Notes: generated by a model from the letters alone, not told the origin. 64,000 bases of DNA from Martinezella tropici (GCA_000799755.1 JUHI01000015.1:62001-126000); one strand, 5' to 3'. Counted from the stretch's first letter, positions 35,688 to 45,071 are shown. Numbers and translations: made by a program.

Positions 35688-36408
35688 CGGCGACTACATG
35701 ATGAAACAGGGCATCGCCATGGCCGGTGTCGAGCTGCGCCTCGGCAGGCATGACTTCCGCTTCGACTGCACCTTGCCGCAGGGCAGGATCATCGCCGTCG
35801 CCGGGCCGTCGGGATCTGGCAAATCGACCTTCCTCAATTTGCTAGCCGGCTTCGAACAGCCCGATCGCGGCCGCGTGCTGCTGGCCGGACAGGATGTCAC
35901 CGGCCTGCACCCCGCCGAACGGCCGGTATCCCTCGTCTTCCAGGACAACAACCTTTTTGCCCATCTCGATCTCTTCACCAATGTCGGCCTTGGCATCAGC
36001 CCGTCCTTGAAGCTCGCGACGCAGGACCGGCAGCGGATCTCCGAGGCCTTGGCCCGCGTCGGCCTGCCCGGTTTCGAGAAACGCAAGCCGGGAACGCTCT
36101 CCGGCGGCGAGCGGCAGCGCGCCGCCTTCGCCCGGGCGCTGGTGCGCGACAAGCCGATCCTGCTTCTGGACGAGCCCTTTGCCGCGCTCGATCCTGGCCT
36201 GCGCTCCGGCATGGCCGAACTCTTGAAGACGCTGCATCGCGAAACCCGCAATACGGTGCTCATCGTCTCGCACGATCCGGCCGAGGTGCGGCGCCTTGCC
36301 GACCATGCCGTTTTCATCGATGACGGCACGATCAAGCTCGCCGCTCCCATAGGAACCTTCCTGGAGACGGGCGGCATTCCGGCATTGACCACATTTTTGC
36401 AACATTGA
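35680..36408 (+). CDS. thiQ: Thiamine ABC transporter ATP-binding protein
   Basis: 242 residues with Walker A GPSGSGKST, Q-loop VFQDNNLFAHL, signature LSGGERQRAA, Walker B ILLLDEPFAALD and switch histidine VSHDPAEV. It energises thiamine uptake through ThiP. ATG 35680 overlaps the end of thiP by 8 nt. Later ATGs at 35698-35719 would remove a short N-terminal extension and give a protein closer to the usual ThiQ length, so the start is uncertain. Confidence 0.9.
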   Translation: MTDGDYMMKQGIAMAGVELRLGRHDFRFDCTLPQGRIIAVAGPSGSGKSTFLNLLAGFEQPDRGRVLLAGQDVTGLHPAERPVSLVFQDNNLFAHLDLFTNVGLGISPSLKLATQDRQRISEALARVGLPGFEKRKPGTLSGGERQRAAFARALVRDKPILLLDEPFAALDPGLRSGMAELLKTLHRETRNTVLIVSHDPAEVRRLADHAVFIDDGTIKLAAPIGTFLETGGIPALTTFLQH

Positions 36409-36678
36409 TTGCGCCACAGCACCTTGTCGCCGGCTTTGCCTTAATTTCGTCTAGCCGAGCAGCTGAAAGTCCTGGCAAATGCTTGCTAAAATACAACGCT
36501 GCCACATTTAAACGGAGTCTCGCTATGCAACCGGTCCCAAAATCGGCTACAGCAAGGATTGGAGACCGTCCGGGTAAATGCGGATCGAAGGGGTTGGAAG
36601 CAACCGCTATCGGCACGCGACGATGATCGCCCCGGTAACGATCAACCGGATTGGGCGCCGAGCCGGCATGGCAGCGAA
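36409..36678. other. Intergenic region between thiQ and the metalloprotease gene
   Basis: 270 nt. No credible gene, hairpin terminator or repeat was seen. The promoter of the metalloprotease gene should lie here. Confidence 0.4.
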
Positions 36679-38211
36679 ATGAGTAGGATACAGGTCCTGA
36701 AGCAGAGCAAGCGAGCAGAACGAAGGATCGGTGCGACCGTCGCAGTTCACTTGCGCCGCCTGGTCCCCCTTCTAGTCGCCGCGGTGATATTGGACAGCTG
36801 TCAAACGGTGATGGACCAATCCTATCAGCCGAGCGTCTCTCCATCAGCCAATCCGCAAATTGTCTCCGAGGTTCAGAAGAACGATCCGCGCGCACAGATG
36901 GGCGCACGCGAGCATCCGCGCATCCTTGCAAGCTACGGCGGCGAATACAAAGACGCAAAGACCGAGCGGCTGGTCGCCCGCATCGCCGGCGCACTGACAA
37001 GCGTCTCGGAGAACCCGCAGCAATCCTACCGGATCACCATTCTCAACTCGCCCTCGATCAATGCCTTTGCGCTGCCCGGCGGCTATCTCTACGTCACACG
37101 CGGCCTTCTCGCCCTTGCCAACGACGCCTCGGAAGTTGCCGCCGTGCTGGCGCACGAGATGGCGCACGTCACGGCCAATCACGGCATCGAGCGTCAGAAG
37201 CGCGAGGAAGCCGAAGTCATCGCCAGCCGCGTCGTCGCCGAAGTGTTGTCGAGCGATATCGCTGGCAAGCAGGCGCTTGCCCGCGGCAAGCTGCGCCTTG
37301 CCGCCTTCTCGCGCCAGCAGGAACTACAGGCCGACGAGATCGGCATCCGCACGCTCGGCCAAGCCGGCTACGACCCTTACGCCGCCGCTCGCTTCCTGAA
37401 CGCCATGGAAGACTACAGCCGCTTCATGTCGGCCAATTCCGACGTCGACCAGAGCCTGGACTTCCTTTCGAGCCATCCGAGCACGCCACAGCGTATTGAT
37501 CTTGCCAAGGCGCATGCGCGCGAATTCGGCGAGGAAGGCAAGGTTGGCGACACCGGCCGCGACTATTATCTGAACGGCATCGACGGCCTGCTCTATGGCG
37601 ACAGCCCCGAGGAAGGCTATGTGCGCGGCCAGACCTTCCTGCATGGCGGCCTTGGCATCCGCTTCGACGTGCCGACCGATTTCCGCATCGACAACAAGGC
37701 TGAAGCCGTGATGGCGACCGGCCCTGGCGACATCGCCATCCGCTTCGACGGCGTCGCCGACACGCAGAACCAGAATCTGACGAACTATATTTCCAGCGGC
37801 TGGGTGACGGGCCTCGATCCCTCCTCGATCAAGTCGATCACCGTCAACGGCATGCCGGCCGCGACCGCACGCGCCTCTGCCGATCGCTGGGATTTCGACG
37901 TGACCGTGATCCGCGACCGCACGCAGATCTTCCGCTTCCTGACGGCGGTGCCGAAGGGGAACATCGCTCAGCTCAACCAGACAGCCGATGTGCTGCGCTC
38001 GAGCTTCCGGCATATGACACCGGAAGAGGCGGCCTCGCTGAAGCCGCTCAGGGTCCGCGTCGTCACGGTCAGACCGGGCGACACCATCACGACGCTCGCC
38101 GCCCGCATGATGGGCACCGACCGCAAGCTCGATCTGTTCAAACTGATCAATGCCCTGCCGACCGGCGCGACGATTGCACCGGGCGACAAGGTCAAGATTA
38201 TCTCCGAATAG
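36679..38211 (+). CDS. M48 family metalloprotease lipoprotein with C-terminal LysM-like domain
   Basis: 510 residues from ATG 36679. The N-terminus has a basic stretch and hydrophobic segment LRRLVPLLVAAVILDSCQT, a lipobox ending in Cys, so it is probably outer-membrane anchored and facing the periplasm. The zinc protease site is VLAHEMAHV (HExxH), with the third ligand in QELQADEIGIRTL. Its layout resembles BepA/YfgC-type periplasmic proteases of outer-membrane quality control. The C-terminus (RVVTVRPGDTITTLAARMMG to APGDKVKIISE) looks like a LysM-type peptidoglycan-binding module. It is a single gene ahead of the convergent rpoH gene, which suits an envelope stress role. Confidence 0.85.
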   Translation: MSRIQVLKQSKRAERRIGATVAVHLRRLVPLLVAAVILDSCQTVMDQSYQPSVSPSANPQIVSEVQKNDPRAQMGAREHPRILASYGGEYKDAKTERLVARIAGALTSVSENPQQSYRITILNSPSINAFALPGGYLYVTRGLLALANDASEVAAVLAHEMAHVTANHGIERQKREEAEVIASRVVAEVLSSDIAGKQALARGKLRLAAFSRQQELQADEIGIRTLGQAGYDPYAAARFLNAMEDYSRFMSANSDVDQSLDFLSSHPSTPQRIDLAKAHAREFGEEGKVGDTGRDYYLNGIDGLLYGDSPEEGYVRGQTFLHGGLGIRFDVPTDFRIDNKAEAVMATGPGDIAIRFDGVADTQNQNLTNYISSGWVTGLDPSSIKSITVNGMPAATARASADRWDFDVTVIRDRTQIFRFLTAVPKGNIAQLNQTADVLRSSFRHMTPEEAASLKPLRVRVVTVRPGDTITTLAARMMGTDRKLDLFKLINALPTGATIAPGDKVKIISE

Positions 38212-38250
38212 CGATCGGCTCTTCTTCCCGAAGCCGGAAAAAGAATACCC

Positions 38251-39114
38251 TCAGGCGTAGCTTGCCATGCGGGGATCTGCATCGACGAGCGCGTTGCGCA
38301 GCTTGTCCATGGCACGGCTTTCGATCTGGCGGACGCGCTCCTTGGAAATGCCGAGATCGGCGCCGAGCTCTTCGAGCGTCGCCCCGTCTTCGACAAGGCG
38401 ACGTGCCTGGATGATCTTCATTTCGCGCTCGTTGAGGTGCTTGAGTGCCGAGGCCAGCCAGATGCGGCGGCGCTCGCCGTCGATCATGTCCGAAACCTGC
38501 TCGTCGGGAAGCGGCTCATCGCTGATGAGAAAATCGATACGCTCGGCACTTTCGGAATCACCCGCAATCGACGGCGCCTGCAGCGAGGCGTCGCTGCTGG
38601 AGAGGCGCGCATCCATCGTCTGCACGTCCGCAAGGCTGACGCCAAGCGTGACGGCGATTTCCTCATGGATGGACTGCACGGTGACGCTGGAATTGCTGCG
38701 GGCGAGCTTGGCACGCAGACGGCGCAGATTGAAGAACAGCGCCTTTTGCGCCGAACTTGTCCCGCCACGCACGATCGACCAGTTGCGCAGAATATAGTCC
38801 TGGATCGAAGCGCGTATCCACCAGCTTGCATAGGTCGAGAAGCGAACCTCGCGCTCCGGCTCGAAGCGGGCAGCCGCTTCCAGCAGGCCGACATAGCCTT
38901 CCTGCACCAGATCGCTCATAGGCAGTCCGAAATTGCGAAACTTCCCCGCCATGGAAATGACGAGGCGCATATGGGCGGTTGCGATCTGATTGCGGGCACC
39001 ACGATCATCGTGGTCCTTCCAGCGAATGGCGAGATTATGCTCTTCGTCGCGATCGAGATAGGGAGCAGCCATCGCAACTTTGATCATGCGCCGATCTGCA
39101 GACATATTCGTCAT
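38251..39114 (-). CDS. rpoH: RNA polymerase heat-shock sigma factor RpoH (RpoH2-like)
   Basis: 287-residue sigma-32 type factor. Region 2 has FRNFGLPMSDLVQEGYVGLLEAAARFEPEREVRFSTYASWWIRASIQDYILRNWS. The RpoH box appears as QKALFFNLRRLR. Region 4.2 has LEELGADLGISKERVRQIESRAMDKLR, a helix-turn-helix for the -35 element. Rhizobia carry two or three rpoH copies; MSADRRMIKVAMAAPYLDRDEEHNLAIRWK at the start suits RpoH2. ATG 39114 sits 6 nt after CAGGAG; ATG 39120 is too close to it. A dyad lies in the upstream region (39240-39261). Confidence 0.92.
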   Translation of the reverse strand: MTNMSADRRMIKVAMAAPYLDRDEEHNLAIRWKDHDDRGARNQIATAHMRLVISMAGKFRNFGLPMSDLVQEGYVGLLEAAARFEPEREVRFSTYASWWIRASIQDYILRNWSIVRGGTSSAQKALFFNLRRLRAKLARSNSSVTVQSIHEEIAVTLGVSLADVQTMDARLSSSDASLQAPSIAGDSESAERIDFLISDEPLPDEQVSDMIDGERRRIWLASALKHLNEREMKIIQARRLVEDGATLEELGADLGISKERVRQIESRAMDKLRNALVDADPRMASYA

Positions 39115-39519
39115 ATGCATCTCCTGGGTTCGGCCTCAAATCGTCTCTATGCCGCGGTCGACGAAAAGGGCAGCAAGCATCGTTTCCGAACATCGCTGTT
39201 CGGATGGAAATCAATGAATGAAATTGCAAATTGGAAACCGATATCCGGCGTGCCGGATATCGATGACTAGTCTAGTTCGATCTCATCGAACGGGTCTGAC
39301 GATTGAAGCGTCTGCAGATCGCCGGGGAGCTTCGGATGAAAACGCATAGGCCGGTCCTCGTGAATGTCTATAAAACGGCCGTTCCGGAACCCCTCTCCAC
39401 GGGAGCGCACCCACACCGACCGCAAACACGAGGTTTAAACGCGGCAGAACGGAAAAGGTTCCAAAGAAAAAACCCGGCGCGAAGGCCGGGTTTTTTGAAG
39501 CAATATGGGCGCCTTGGCC
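39115..39519. other. Intergenic region between rpoH and carD
   Basis: About 400 nt. It holds the rpoH promoter region with two dyads: GATATCCGG-CGTG-CCGGATATC (39240-39261) and TTCGAT-ctc-ATCGAA (about 39276-39290). At the far side is the carD terminator. I found no convincing gene between them. Confidence 0.5.
39467..39496 (-). terminator. Bidirectional terminator after carD
   Basis: AAAAAACCCGGC-GCGAAG-GCCGGGTTTTTT: a perfect GC stem flanked by A6 and T6, so it can work on both strands. It lies just after the carD stop on the minus strand. Confidence 0.88.
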
Positions 39520-40092
39520 TTATGCGGCTTCGTCCTGCGAGTCGTCTTCTTCAATGGCCTTGCCGCGCTTCGGACCCTTGTTAAGATTGGTCTCGACGAG
39601 GCGGACGGCTTCGGTTTCCGACATCTTGTTGACGGCGGCAATTTCGCGCGCCATGCGGTCGAGCGCTGCTTCATAGAGCTGGCGTTCGGAATAGGACTGC
39701 TCCGGCTGATTCTCGGCGCGATAGAGGTCGCGAACGACTTCTGCGATCGAGATGAGATCGCCGGAATTGATCTTGGCATCGTATTCCTGCGCGCGACGCG
39801 ACCACATGGTGCGCTTCACGCGGGCCTTGCCCTGCACGACCTTCAACGCACGATCGACGAAATCCGTCTCGGAAAGCTTGCGCATGCCGATGCTCATCGC
39901 CTTGGCCACCGGCACCTTCAGGCGCATCTTGTCTTTCTCGAAGTCGATTACGAACAGCTCGAGCTTCATGCCTGCGACTTCCTGCTCTTCGATCGCAGTG
40001 ATCGTGCCGACACCGTGGGCCGGATAGACGATCGCTTCACCAGTCTTGAAGCCATGGCGTGCTGCTGAAGGTTTTTTCTGCTGGGTCGTCAT
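39520..40092 (-). CDS. CarD family transcriptional regulator (CdnL-like)
   Basis: 190 residues. The N-terminal Tudor-like RNA polymerase interaction domain reads FKTGEAIVYPAHGVGTITAIEEQEVAG with LELFVIDFEKDKMRLKVPV. The C-terminal helical DNA-binding part includes KVVQGKARVKRTMWSRRAQEYDAKINSGD and VVRDLYRAENQPEQSYSERQLYEAALDRMAREIA. CarD/CdnL proteins stabilise open promoter complexes, particularly at rRNA genes. ATG 40092 (MTTQQKKPS) is preferred; ATG 40101 is possible. Expression ends at a strong terminator directly downstream. Confidence 0.92.
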   Translation of the reverse strand: MTTQQKKPSAARHGFKTGEAIVYPAHGVGTITAIEEQEVAGMKLELFVIDFEKDKMRLKVPVAKAMSIGMRKLSETDFVDRALKVVQGKARVKRTMWSRRAQEYDAKINSGDLISIAEVVRDLYRAENQPEQSYSERQLYEAALDRMAREIAAVNKMSETEAVRLVETNLNKGPKRGKAIEEDDSQDEAA

Positions 40093-40491
40093 TCTTTTCA
40101 AAAACTCCCTGTTACGCGCCCCGTTGGGGCCGGGGGGCCGGGTCAGTCAGGCCCGGATGAGACGGGCATACCGTCGGGTCACTTCATCCTGGTCCAGCCA
40201 GACTTATACAAACAGAAACCCATCCATCGCGATCCGGGACCCGACAACACAATACGTTGATATGTCAAGGAAACCGCGTACGGATTGGTGATTTGCTTTC
40301 GTGATGGTTTTGGGCACGCGAAATGCCGCAGTGGATCAGTGTGAGGAAGCTATCACAAAAATCTGAGGAAATCAATAATTTGCTGCGCGCGCGCCAAAAT
40401 GGCCACGTTGACCGACCAGCGGCCCAACGGCAATGATTCGCTTTCTGCGATATCGACTACACCTTTATCGGCGGCCTGTCACGGCCTTCGA
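40093..40491. other. Intergenic region between carD and fdxA
   Basis: About 400 nt. It must contain the carD promoter. Short GC-rich self-complementary runs lie near the carD start (CCCCGTTGGGG at 40120-40130 and GGGCC/GGCCC runs to 40180). The part from 40250 to 40400 is AT-richer. I see no gene or clear terminator for fdxA. Confidence 0.4.
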
Positions 40492-40830
40492 TCAGTCGCC
40501 AGCACCGGGGTTGGCCGAGAAATATTTCTCGAACTTGCCCTGTTCGCCGTCCATTTCCTTGGCTTCCGGCATCGGGTCGCGCTTGACCGTGATGTTCGGC
40601 CAGATGGCGGCATATTCCGCATTGACCTTCAGCCACTTGTCGAGACCCGGCTCGGTGTCGGGCTTGATCGCCTCGGCAGGACATTCCGGTTCGCAGACAC
40701 CGCAATCGATGCATTCGTCGGGATGGATGACGAGGAAGTTTTCGCCCTCATAGAAGCAGTCGACCGGGCAGACTTCCACGCAGTCGGTGTATTTGCAGCG
40801 AACGCAATTGTCGGTCACGACATATGTCAT
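40492..40830 (-). CDS. fdxA: Di-cluster ferredoxin FdxA
   Basis: 112-residue ferredoxin with a [3Fe-4S] and a [4Fe-4S] cluster. The cysteine pattern begins DNCVRCKYTDCVEVCPVDCF and continues ENFLVIHPDECIDCGVCEPECPAEAI, as in the 7Fe ferredoxins. The long acidic C-terminal tail (KWLKVNAEYAAIWPNIT) is also typical of alphaproteobacterial FdxA. ATG 40830 gives MTYVVTDNC after GGAGTG; an upstream in-frame ATG at 40923 would add an atypical extension. It carries electrons in the cytoplasm; partners are unknown. It lies downstream of the helicase and S4 genes on the same strand. Confidence 0.95.
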   Translation of the reverse strand: MTYVVTDNCVRCKYTDCVEVCPVDCFYEGENFLVIHPDECIDCGVCEPECPAEAIKPDTEPGLDKWLKVNAEYAAIWPNITVKRDPMPEAKEMDGEQGKFEKYFSANPGAGD

Positions 40831-41036
40831 GAAGCACTCCAGGAATGTCTCTAGCTTCCGCAGATGCGCAACCTGGAACGTCGCGCCCTTCCGCGGTGCC
40901 GAACGGGCAGACGAATGCGTCACGCGCAGACGTGCCGTCCGGCTGGTTACCGGCAGGTTGATCGTGAGGTATCCACTTTGTCAGCCAATTTCAAGGACAA
41001 ACAATCTTGAAAACCGCCTGCGACAGGCAGAGTTTT

Positions 41037-41441
41037 CTAATCCTCGTCGGAAGTCAGGCGATCGATCGCGCGCCGATCCCGTTTCGTCGGCCTGCCGCTT
41101 CCCGGCGCCCGCAATGCCTGCTCGAAAGGGGTGAGGCGTTTTGTCTCATCCGGCGGTGGAGTCAGGTCTTCATAGAGCAGCTTGGCTTCCTCGAAAGGGC
41201 CCCTGCGCTCGCCGGGTGCCCGTACGATCAGAATGACATCCCGACGCTCCAGCGAAAGCTCGATGCGGTCGCCGGTCTTGACGCCATGGCTCGGCTGCAC
41301 GACCCGTTCGCCGTTGATCCGCACGCTGCCATTCTGCACGTACAGTTGCGCCAGCGAGCGGGATTTCACCATGCGGGCAAAGAACAGCCATTTGTCGATG
41401 CGCTGGCGCGAACCGGAAAATGGCTGTTTCTCGTCCGTCAT
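41037..41441 (-). CDS. S4-domain RNA-binding protein (HslR-like)
   Basis: 134 residues. The S4 fold covers residues about 10-70: RQRIDKWLFFARMVKSRSLAQLYVQNGSVRINGERVVQPSHGVKTGDRIEL. A short basic C-terminal part follows. HslR/Hsp15 relatives bind stalled 50S subunits carrying nascent chains and are heat induced. The gene begins 3 nt after the stop of the large RNA helicase, so the two are co-transcribed, pointing to a joint role in RNA or ribosome maintenance. Confidence 0.88.
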   Translation of the reverse strand: MTDEKQPFSGSRQRIDKWLFFARMVKSRSLAQLYVQNGSVRINGERVVQPSHGVKTGDRIELSLERRDVILIVRAPGERRGPFEEAKLLYEDLTPPPDETKRLTPFEQALRAPGSGRPTKRDRRAIDRLTSDED

Positions 41442-41444
41442 GGC

Positions 41445-44400
41445 TTATTTCTTCATCTGCTCCTTGAGGGCAGCCAGCTTTGCGAAGGGAGAATCCGGAT
41501 CGATCGGCTTTTCCTTGCGCGGCGGCTTGGCTTCGAAGCGCAACGGCTGCGAGGCACCGCGATTGTTGCGATCGTTCCGGTCGTTGCGTTCGCCACGCTC
41601 CTGACGGTCGCCGCGGTTGCCCTGATGCTGCGGACGACCGCCTTCGCGGTTGCCGCGTGGACCCTTGTTGTCGCCGCGTGCCTCGCGATTGTCACGTCCG
41701 TCGCGACGGTCGCGACCGCCCTCGCGATTGCCTTCGCCGGCTGCCTGCTCGCCACCGCCACGGCGATTGCCGTGCTGACCGCGACCTTCGCCCTGCTGGC
41801 CACGGCGATCGCCATGACCACGGCCGCCTTGCCGCTGCTGATGGTCGCTGCGACCGCCGAGGCGCCAGAGCAGAACCGGCTTCGGCTCGGCCGACTCCGC
41901 GGCAACGGCTCCAGCCTCGACAACCTCGGCTGCCACCGCGACCGGTTCAGCCGGGGCATCGGCAGCCGGAGCTGCTTCCTGCAACACCGCTTCCGTTTCC
42001 TTAGCCGGCTCCTCACTCGCAGCATCGGCGTCATCGTGATCCGCCTTTTCGGCAACGGCGTCCGGCGTCGCCGGGGCTGCTGCCGCATCCTGCTGAGCGA
42101 GGAAGGCCGTCGCCTCCTCAGCCTTTACCGAATCGGCGCGATAGCCGAGACCCTTGAGGATCTCTTCCATGTCCTCGAGCGTTGCGCCGAGAATGGAGAG
42201 CATCGCGGTCGTCGTCGTGAAACGGCGGCCGTCATAAGCGCCGTCAGGACGCGAAGTCTGGCCGGGCTTCCACTGCAGCAGCGGACGGATGAGATCCGCC
42301 AGGCGCTCGAGGATATCGATGCGCACCGCGCGCTTGCCGAGGAACCGGAAGCCTGCGAGCTTGTAGAAGGTGCGCTCATAGCCCGGATCGGTCACGACAG
42401 ACGTGCGGCCGGCTGCCAGAACCGGGATCAGATCGCCATAGCCGGGCTTGTCCAGGCCATCATTCTTCAGAGCCCAAAGCAGCGTGATGAGTTCGGCCGG
42501 AGCCGGCTTCAGAAGCGCGGGCACGAAAATATGGTAGGCTCCGAAGCGAACGCCGTAGCGACGCATGGAAGCGCGTCCATCCTGATCCAGCGACTTCACT
42601 TCTTCGGTGACGTCGCGGCGGAACAGAACGCCGAGATTTTCCACCAGCTGGAAGGCCAGCCCCTTGGCAAGGCCCTGCAGATCCTCGGCGCGCTGGAGAT
42701 CGTCCAGCGGCTTCAGGATCGTGCTGATATGGTGGTTCACGAAGCGCTCGATACGAGCGGCGACGTGATCGCGCGCATTGCCCGTCAGCTGCTCGTCGGC
42801 GAGCAGGATGACGCGCGGACGCATGACATGATCGCTGCCTGACAGGCGCGCCACGGGATCGCCAAGCCAGCGCACGAGACCATCGGCGCTGATGGCGAGA
42901 TCGCCGTTGCCGGCCGCATGCAGACGTGCGGCACGTGCCTCGAACTCCAGCGATAGCGCCTTCTGCGAGGCCGTCTGGACAGCCTTGGCATCCGGTCCCT
43001 CGGTACCTGCGATAGGCGTGAACCGGAATCCGGTCAACTGTCCCACATGATGTCCTTCAACGAAGACATCTCCATTCACACTGATTTCAGCTTCCAGCAT
43101 CGCATTCTCTCTCAGGCGCTTCATGAGCACAGATGTCCTGCGATCAACAAAGCGTTTCGTCAACCTCTCATGTAACGCGTCGGACAATCGATCTTCGATT
43201 TCCCGCGTCTTTTCTTGCCAGTGTGTCGGATCGGCAAGCCAGCCGGGCCGGTTCGACACATAGGTCCAAGTCCTTATCTGCGCGATTCGCGCCGAAAGCG
43301 TGTCGATCTCGCCATCCGTCCGATCGGCGCGATGCACCTGTTCGGCGAGGAAGTCCTCTTTCACCGTGCCATAGCGCACGAGATCGGAAAAGAGGGCGGC
43401 AATGAGATCGGCGTGCTGTGCAGGCGTGATGCGCCGATAGTCGGGAAGCGCGCAGGCCTCCCATAATTTCTCAACCCTGGCCGGGTTGCTGGCAAGATCG
43501 ACTATCTCCAGATCGCGTGACAGATATTCCAACGCCTGCTGGTCTACCGCAGGCAGCGCCCGCGTCAAGCCCTGCACGCGAGGCGCGTCTTCCAAACTGG
43601 CGCGCAACGCCGCGATCGATGCAAAATTCAGATCCTTGGTGCGCCACTGCAGCACCTTGACCGTGTCGAATTCGTGTCCCTCGATCCGGCGCACCAGCTC
43701 ATCGTCGAACGGGTCCACCTGTCCCGTCACGCCAAAGGTGCCATCCTTCAGGTGGCGGCCGGCGCGACCGGCGACCTGGCCGAGTTCGCCCGGATTGAGA
43801 TTGCGGAACTGATAACCGTCGAATTTGCGATCCTGGGCGAAGGCGACATGATCGACATCGAGGTTGAGACCCATGCCGATCGCATCTGTCGCCACCAGAT
43901 ATTCGACATCGCCGGCCTGATAGAGTGCCACCTGCGCATTGCGGGTGCGCGGGCTGAGCGCCCCCAGCACGACGGCCGCGCCACCGCGCTGACGGCGGAT
44001 GAGTTCCGCGATCGCATAGACCTCGTCGGCGGAAAAGGCGACGATGGCGGTGCGCTGCGGCAAACGCGTGATCTTCTTCTGTCCGGCATAGAAAAGATGC
44101 GAGAGCCTAGGCCGCTCGAGCACGGTAATCCCAGGCAGAAGCTGCTCGAGGATGGGCCGCATCGTGGCAGCGCCGAGCAACAGCGTTTCGTCGCGCCCAC
44201 GCAGGTGCAGAATGCGGTCGGTGAAAATATGCCCGCGCTCCAGATCACCGGCAAGCTGCACCTCGTCGATCGCGACAAAGGAGGCGCGCGTGTCGCGCGG
44301 CATCGCCTCGACGGTGCAGACCGAAAAACGTGCATTCGGCGGCGATATCTTTTCCTCGCCGGTAACGAGCGCGACATGCTGCACCCCGACCTTTTCGACG

Positions 44401-44570
44401 ACGCGCGTATAGACCTCGCGCGCAAGCAGCCGCAGCGGCAGGCCGATTACGCCACTGCCGTGGGCCACCATGCGCTCGATGGCATAATGGGTCTTGCCGG
44501 TATTGGTCGGTCCGAGCACCGCGGTCACGCCGCGTCCGCTCAGGATCATGGGCTGCGAAGTCTGAGTCAT
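41445..44570 (-). CDS. SUV3-like ATP-dependent RNA helicase with basic low-complexity C-terminal tail
   Basis: About 1041 residues. The helicase core begins TAVLGPTNTGKTHYAIERM (Walker A), followed by ASFVAIDEVQLAGDLERGH (motif II DEVQ), LLLGAATMRP (motif III), VEYLVATDAIGMGLNLDVDHVAFAQ and ELGQVAGRAGRHLKDG (motif VI). This is the Ski2/SUV3 family, the bacterial cousin of the mitochondrial degradosome helicase. The middle has SUV3-type helical domains. From about residue 840 the protein turns into an Ala/Glu/Pro-rich acidic segment and then an Arg/Gly/Asn-rich tail with RRGGG, NREGGRDRRDGRD and NDRNDRNNRG. Such tails bind RNA and favour condensates. Start is ATG 44570 or 44582. It heads an operon with the S4 gene. 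Confidence 0.88.
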   Translation of the reverse strand: MTQTSQPMILSGRGVTAVLGPTNTGKTHYAIERMVAHGSGVIGLPLRLLAREVYTRVVEKVGVQHVALVTGEEKISPPNARFSVCTVEAMPRDTRASFVAIDEVQLAGDLERGHIFTDRILHLRGRDETLLLGAATMRPILEQLLPGITVLERPRLSHLFYAGQKKITRLPQRTAIVAFSADEVYAIAELIRRQRGGAAVVLGALSPRTRNAQVALYQAGDVEYLVATDAIGMGLNLDVDHVAFAQDRKFDGYQFRNLNPGELGQVAGRAGRHLKDGTFGVTGQVDPFDDELVRRIEGHEFDTVKVLQWRTKDLNFASIAALRASLEDAPRVQGLTRALPAVDQQALEYLSRDLEIVDLASNPARVEKLWEACALPDYRRITPAQHADLIAALFSDLVRYGTVKEDFLAEQVHRADRTDGEIDTLSARIAQIRTWTYVSNRPGWLADPTHWQEKTREIEDRLSDALHERLTKRFVDRRTSVLMKRLRENAMLEAEISVNGDVFVEGHHVGQLTGFRFTPIAGTEGPDAKAVQTASQKALSLEFEARAARLHAAGNGDLAISADGLVRWLGDPVARLSGSDHVMRPRVILLADEQLTGNARDHVAARIERFVNHHISTILKPLDDLQRAEDLQGLAKGLAFQLVENLGVLFRRDVTEEVKSLDQDGRASMRRYGVRFGAYHIFVPALLKPAPAELITLLWALKNDGLDKPGYGDLIPVLAAGRTSVVTDPGYERTFYKLAGFRFLGKRAVRIDILERLADLIRPLLQWKPGQTSRPDGAYDGRRFTTTTAMLSILGATLEDMEEILKGLGYRADSVKAEEATAFLAQQDAAAAPATPDAVAEKADHDDADAASEEPAKETEAVLQEAAPAADAPAEPVAVAAEVVEAGAVAAESAEPKPVLLWRLGGRSDHQQRQGGRGHGDRRGQQGEGRGQHGNRRGGGEQAAGEGNREGGRDRRDGRDNREARGDNKGPRGNREGGRPQHQGNRGDRQERGERNDRNDRNNRGASQPLRFEAKPPRKEKPIDPDSPFAKLAALKEQMKK

Positions 44571-44778
44571 AGGTCCGTGCATGGGCGAGAAACCGCCGTC
44601 TTCCGATCAGCATGTTCCTCCTGGAGGAAACGAACAGATGACGACCCTATGTGACAAAGGCAAGACCCGAATGAAAAAACAGATGCGGCAACATTCGATT
44701 TCATATTTGAACGCCTCAACCATAAGTCACATTTACGCCACATCCCATGCGAGTCCCGGCGATTCAGGAACAGCCTGA

Positions 44779-44827
44779 GAACGAATCGGAGACGAATCGC
44801 TGACTCCGGGCTGTTCCTTATTTGTTC
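44779..44827 (+). repeat. 49-nt GANTC unit, copy 1
   Basis: Begins GAACGAATCGGAGACGAATC and ends ATTTGTTC, followed by AC. Two GAATC sites start 11 bp apart (44783 and 44794), with a third GANTC, GACTC, at 44802. The ends GAACGAAT and ATTTGTTC can pair with one G-U. An outer GGAACAGCC/GGCTGTTCC pair is specific to this copy. Confidence 0.85.
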
Positions 44828-45022
44828 ACTACTACATATGGATTTTGCTGAAAAGACTCCCACCAAATACTGAATCTCGCTTGCAGCGCTTTTCCACGGG
44901 AAAAGGAGTCAAGCGGAGAATAGACAGCCAGCGAAACTTCGCATGATTTTATGGTTAACAATTTGTAAAAATTAATATTTTTCTCGAATCCGCCGGCGGC
45001 TTTAACATATGGGTCAAAGCCG

Positions 45023-45071
45023 GAACGAATCGGCGACGAATCGCAGTTTCCAACTGATTCCGTTTTTGTTC
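45023..45071 (+). repeat. 49-nt GANTC unit, copy 2
   Basis: Begins GAACGAATCGGCGACGAATC and ends TTTTTGTTC. GAATC starts at 45027 and 45038, and GATTC at 45056. The variable middle has its own hairpin AGTT-tcc-AACT. It is preceded by TCAAAGCCG, shared with copy 3. Confidence 0.85.

Noticed and set aside
41007..42842. Plus-strand frame opposite the helicase tail
   Set aside because: Its hydrophobic-looking middle comes from reading the Arg/Gly repeat tail backwards. The minus-strand gene has intact motifs along its whole length.
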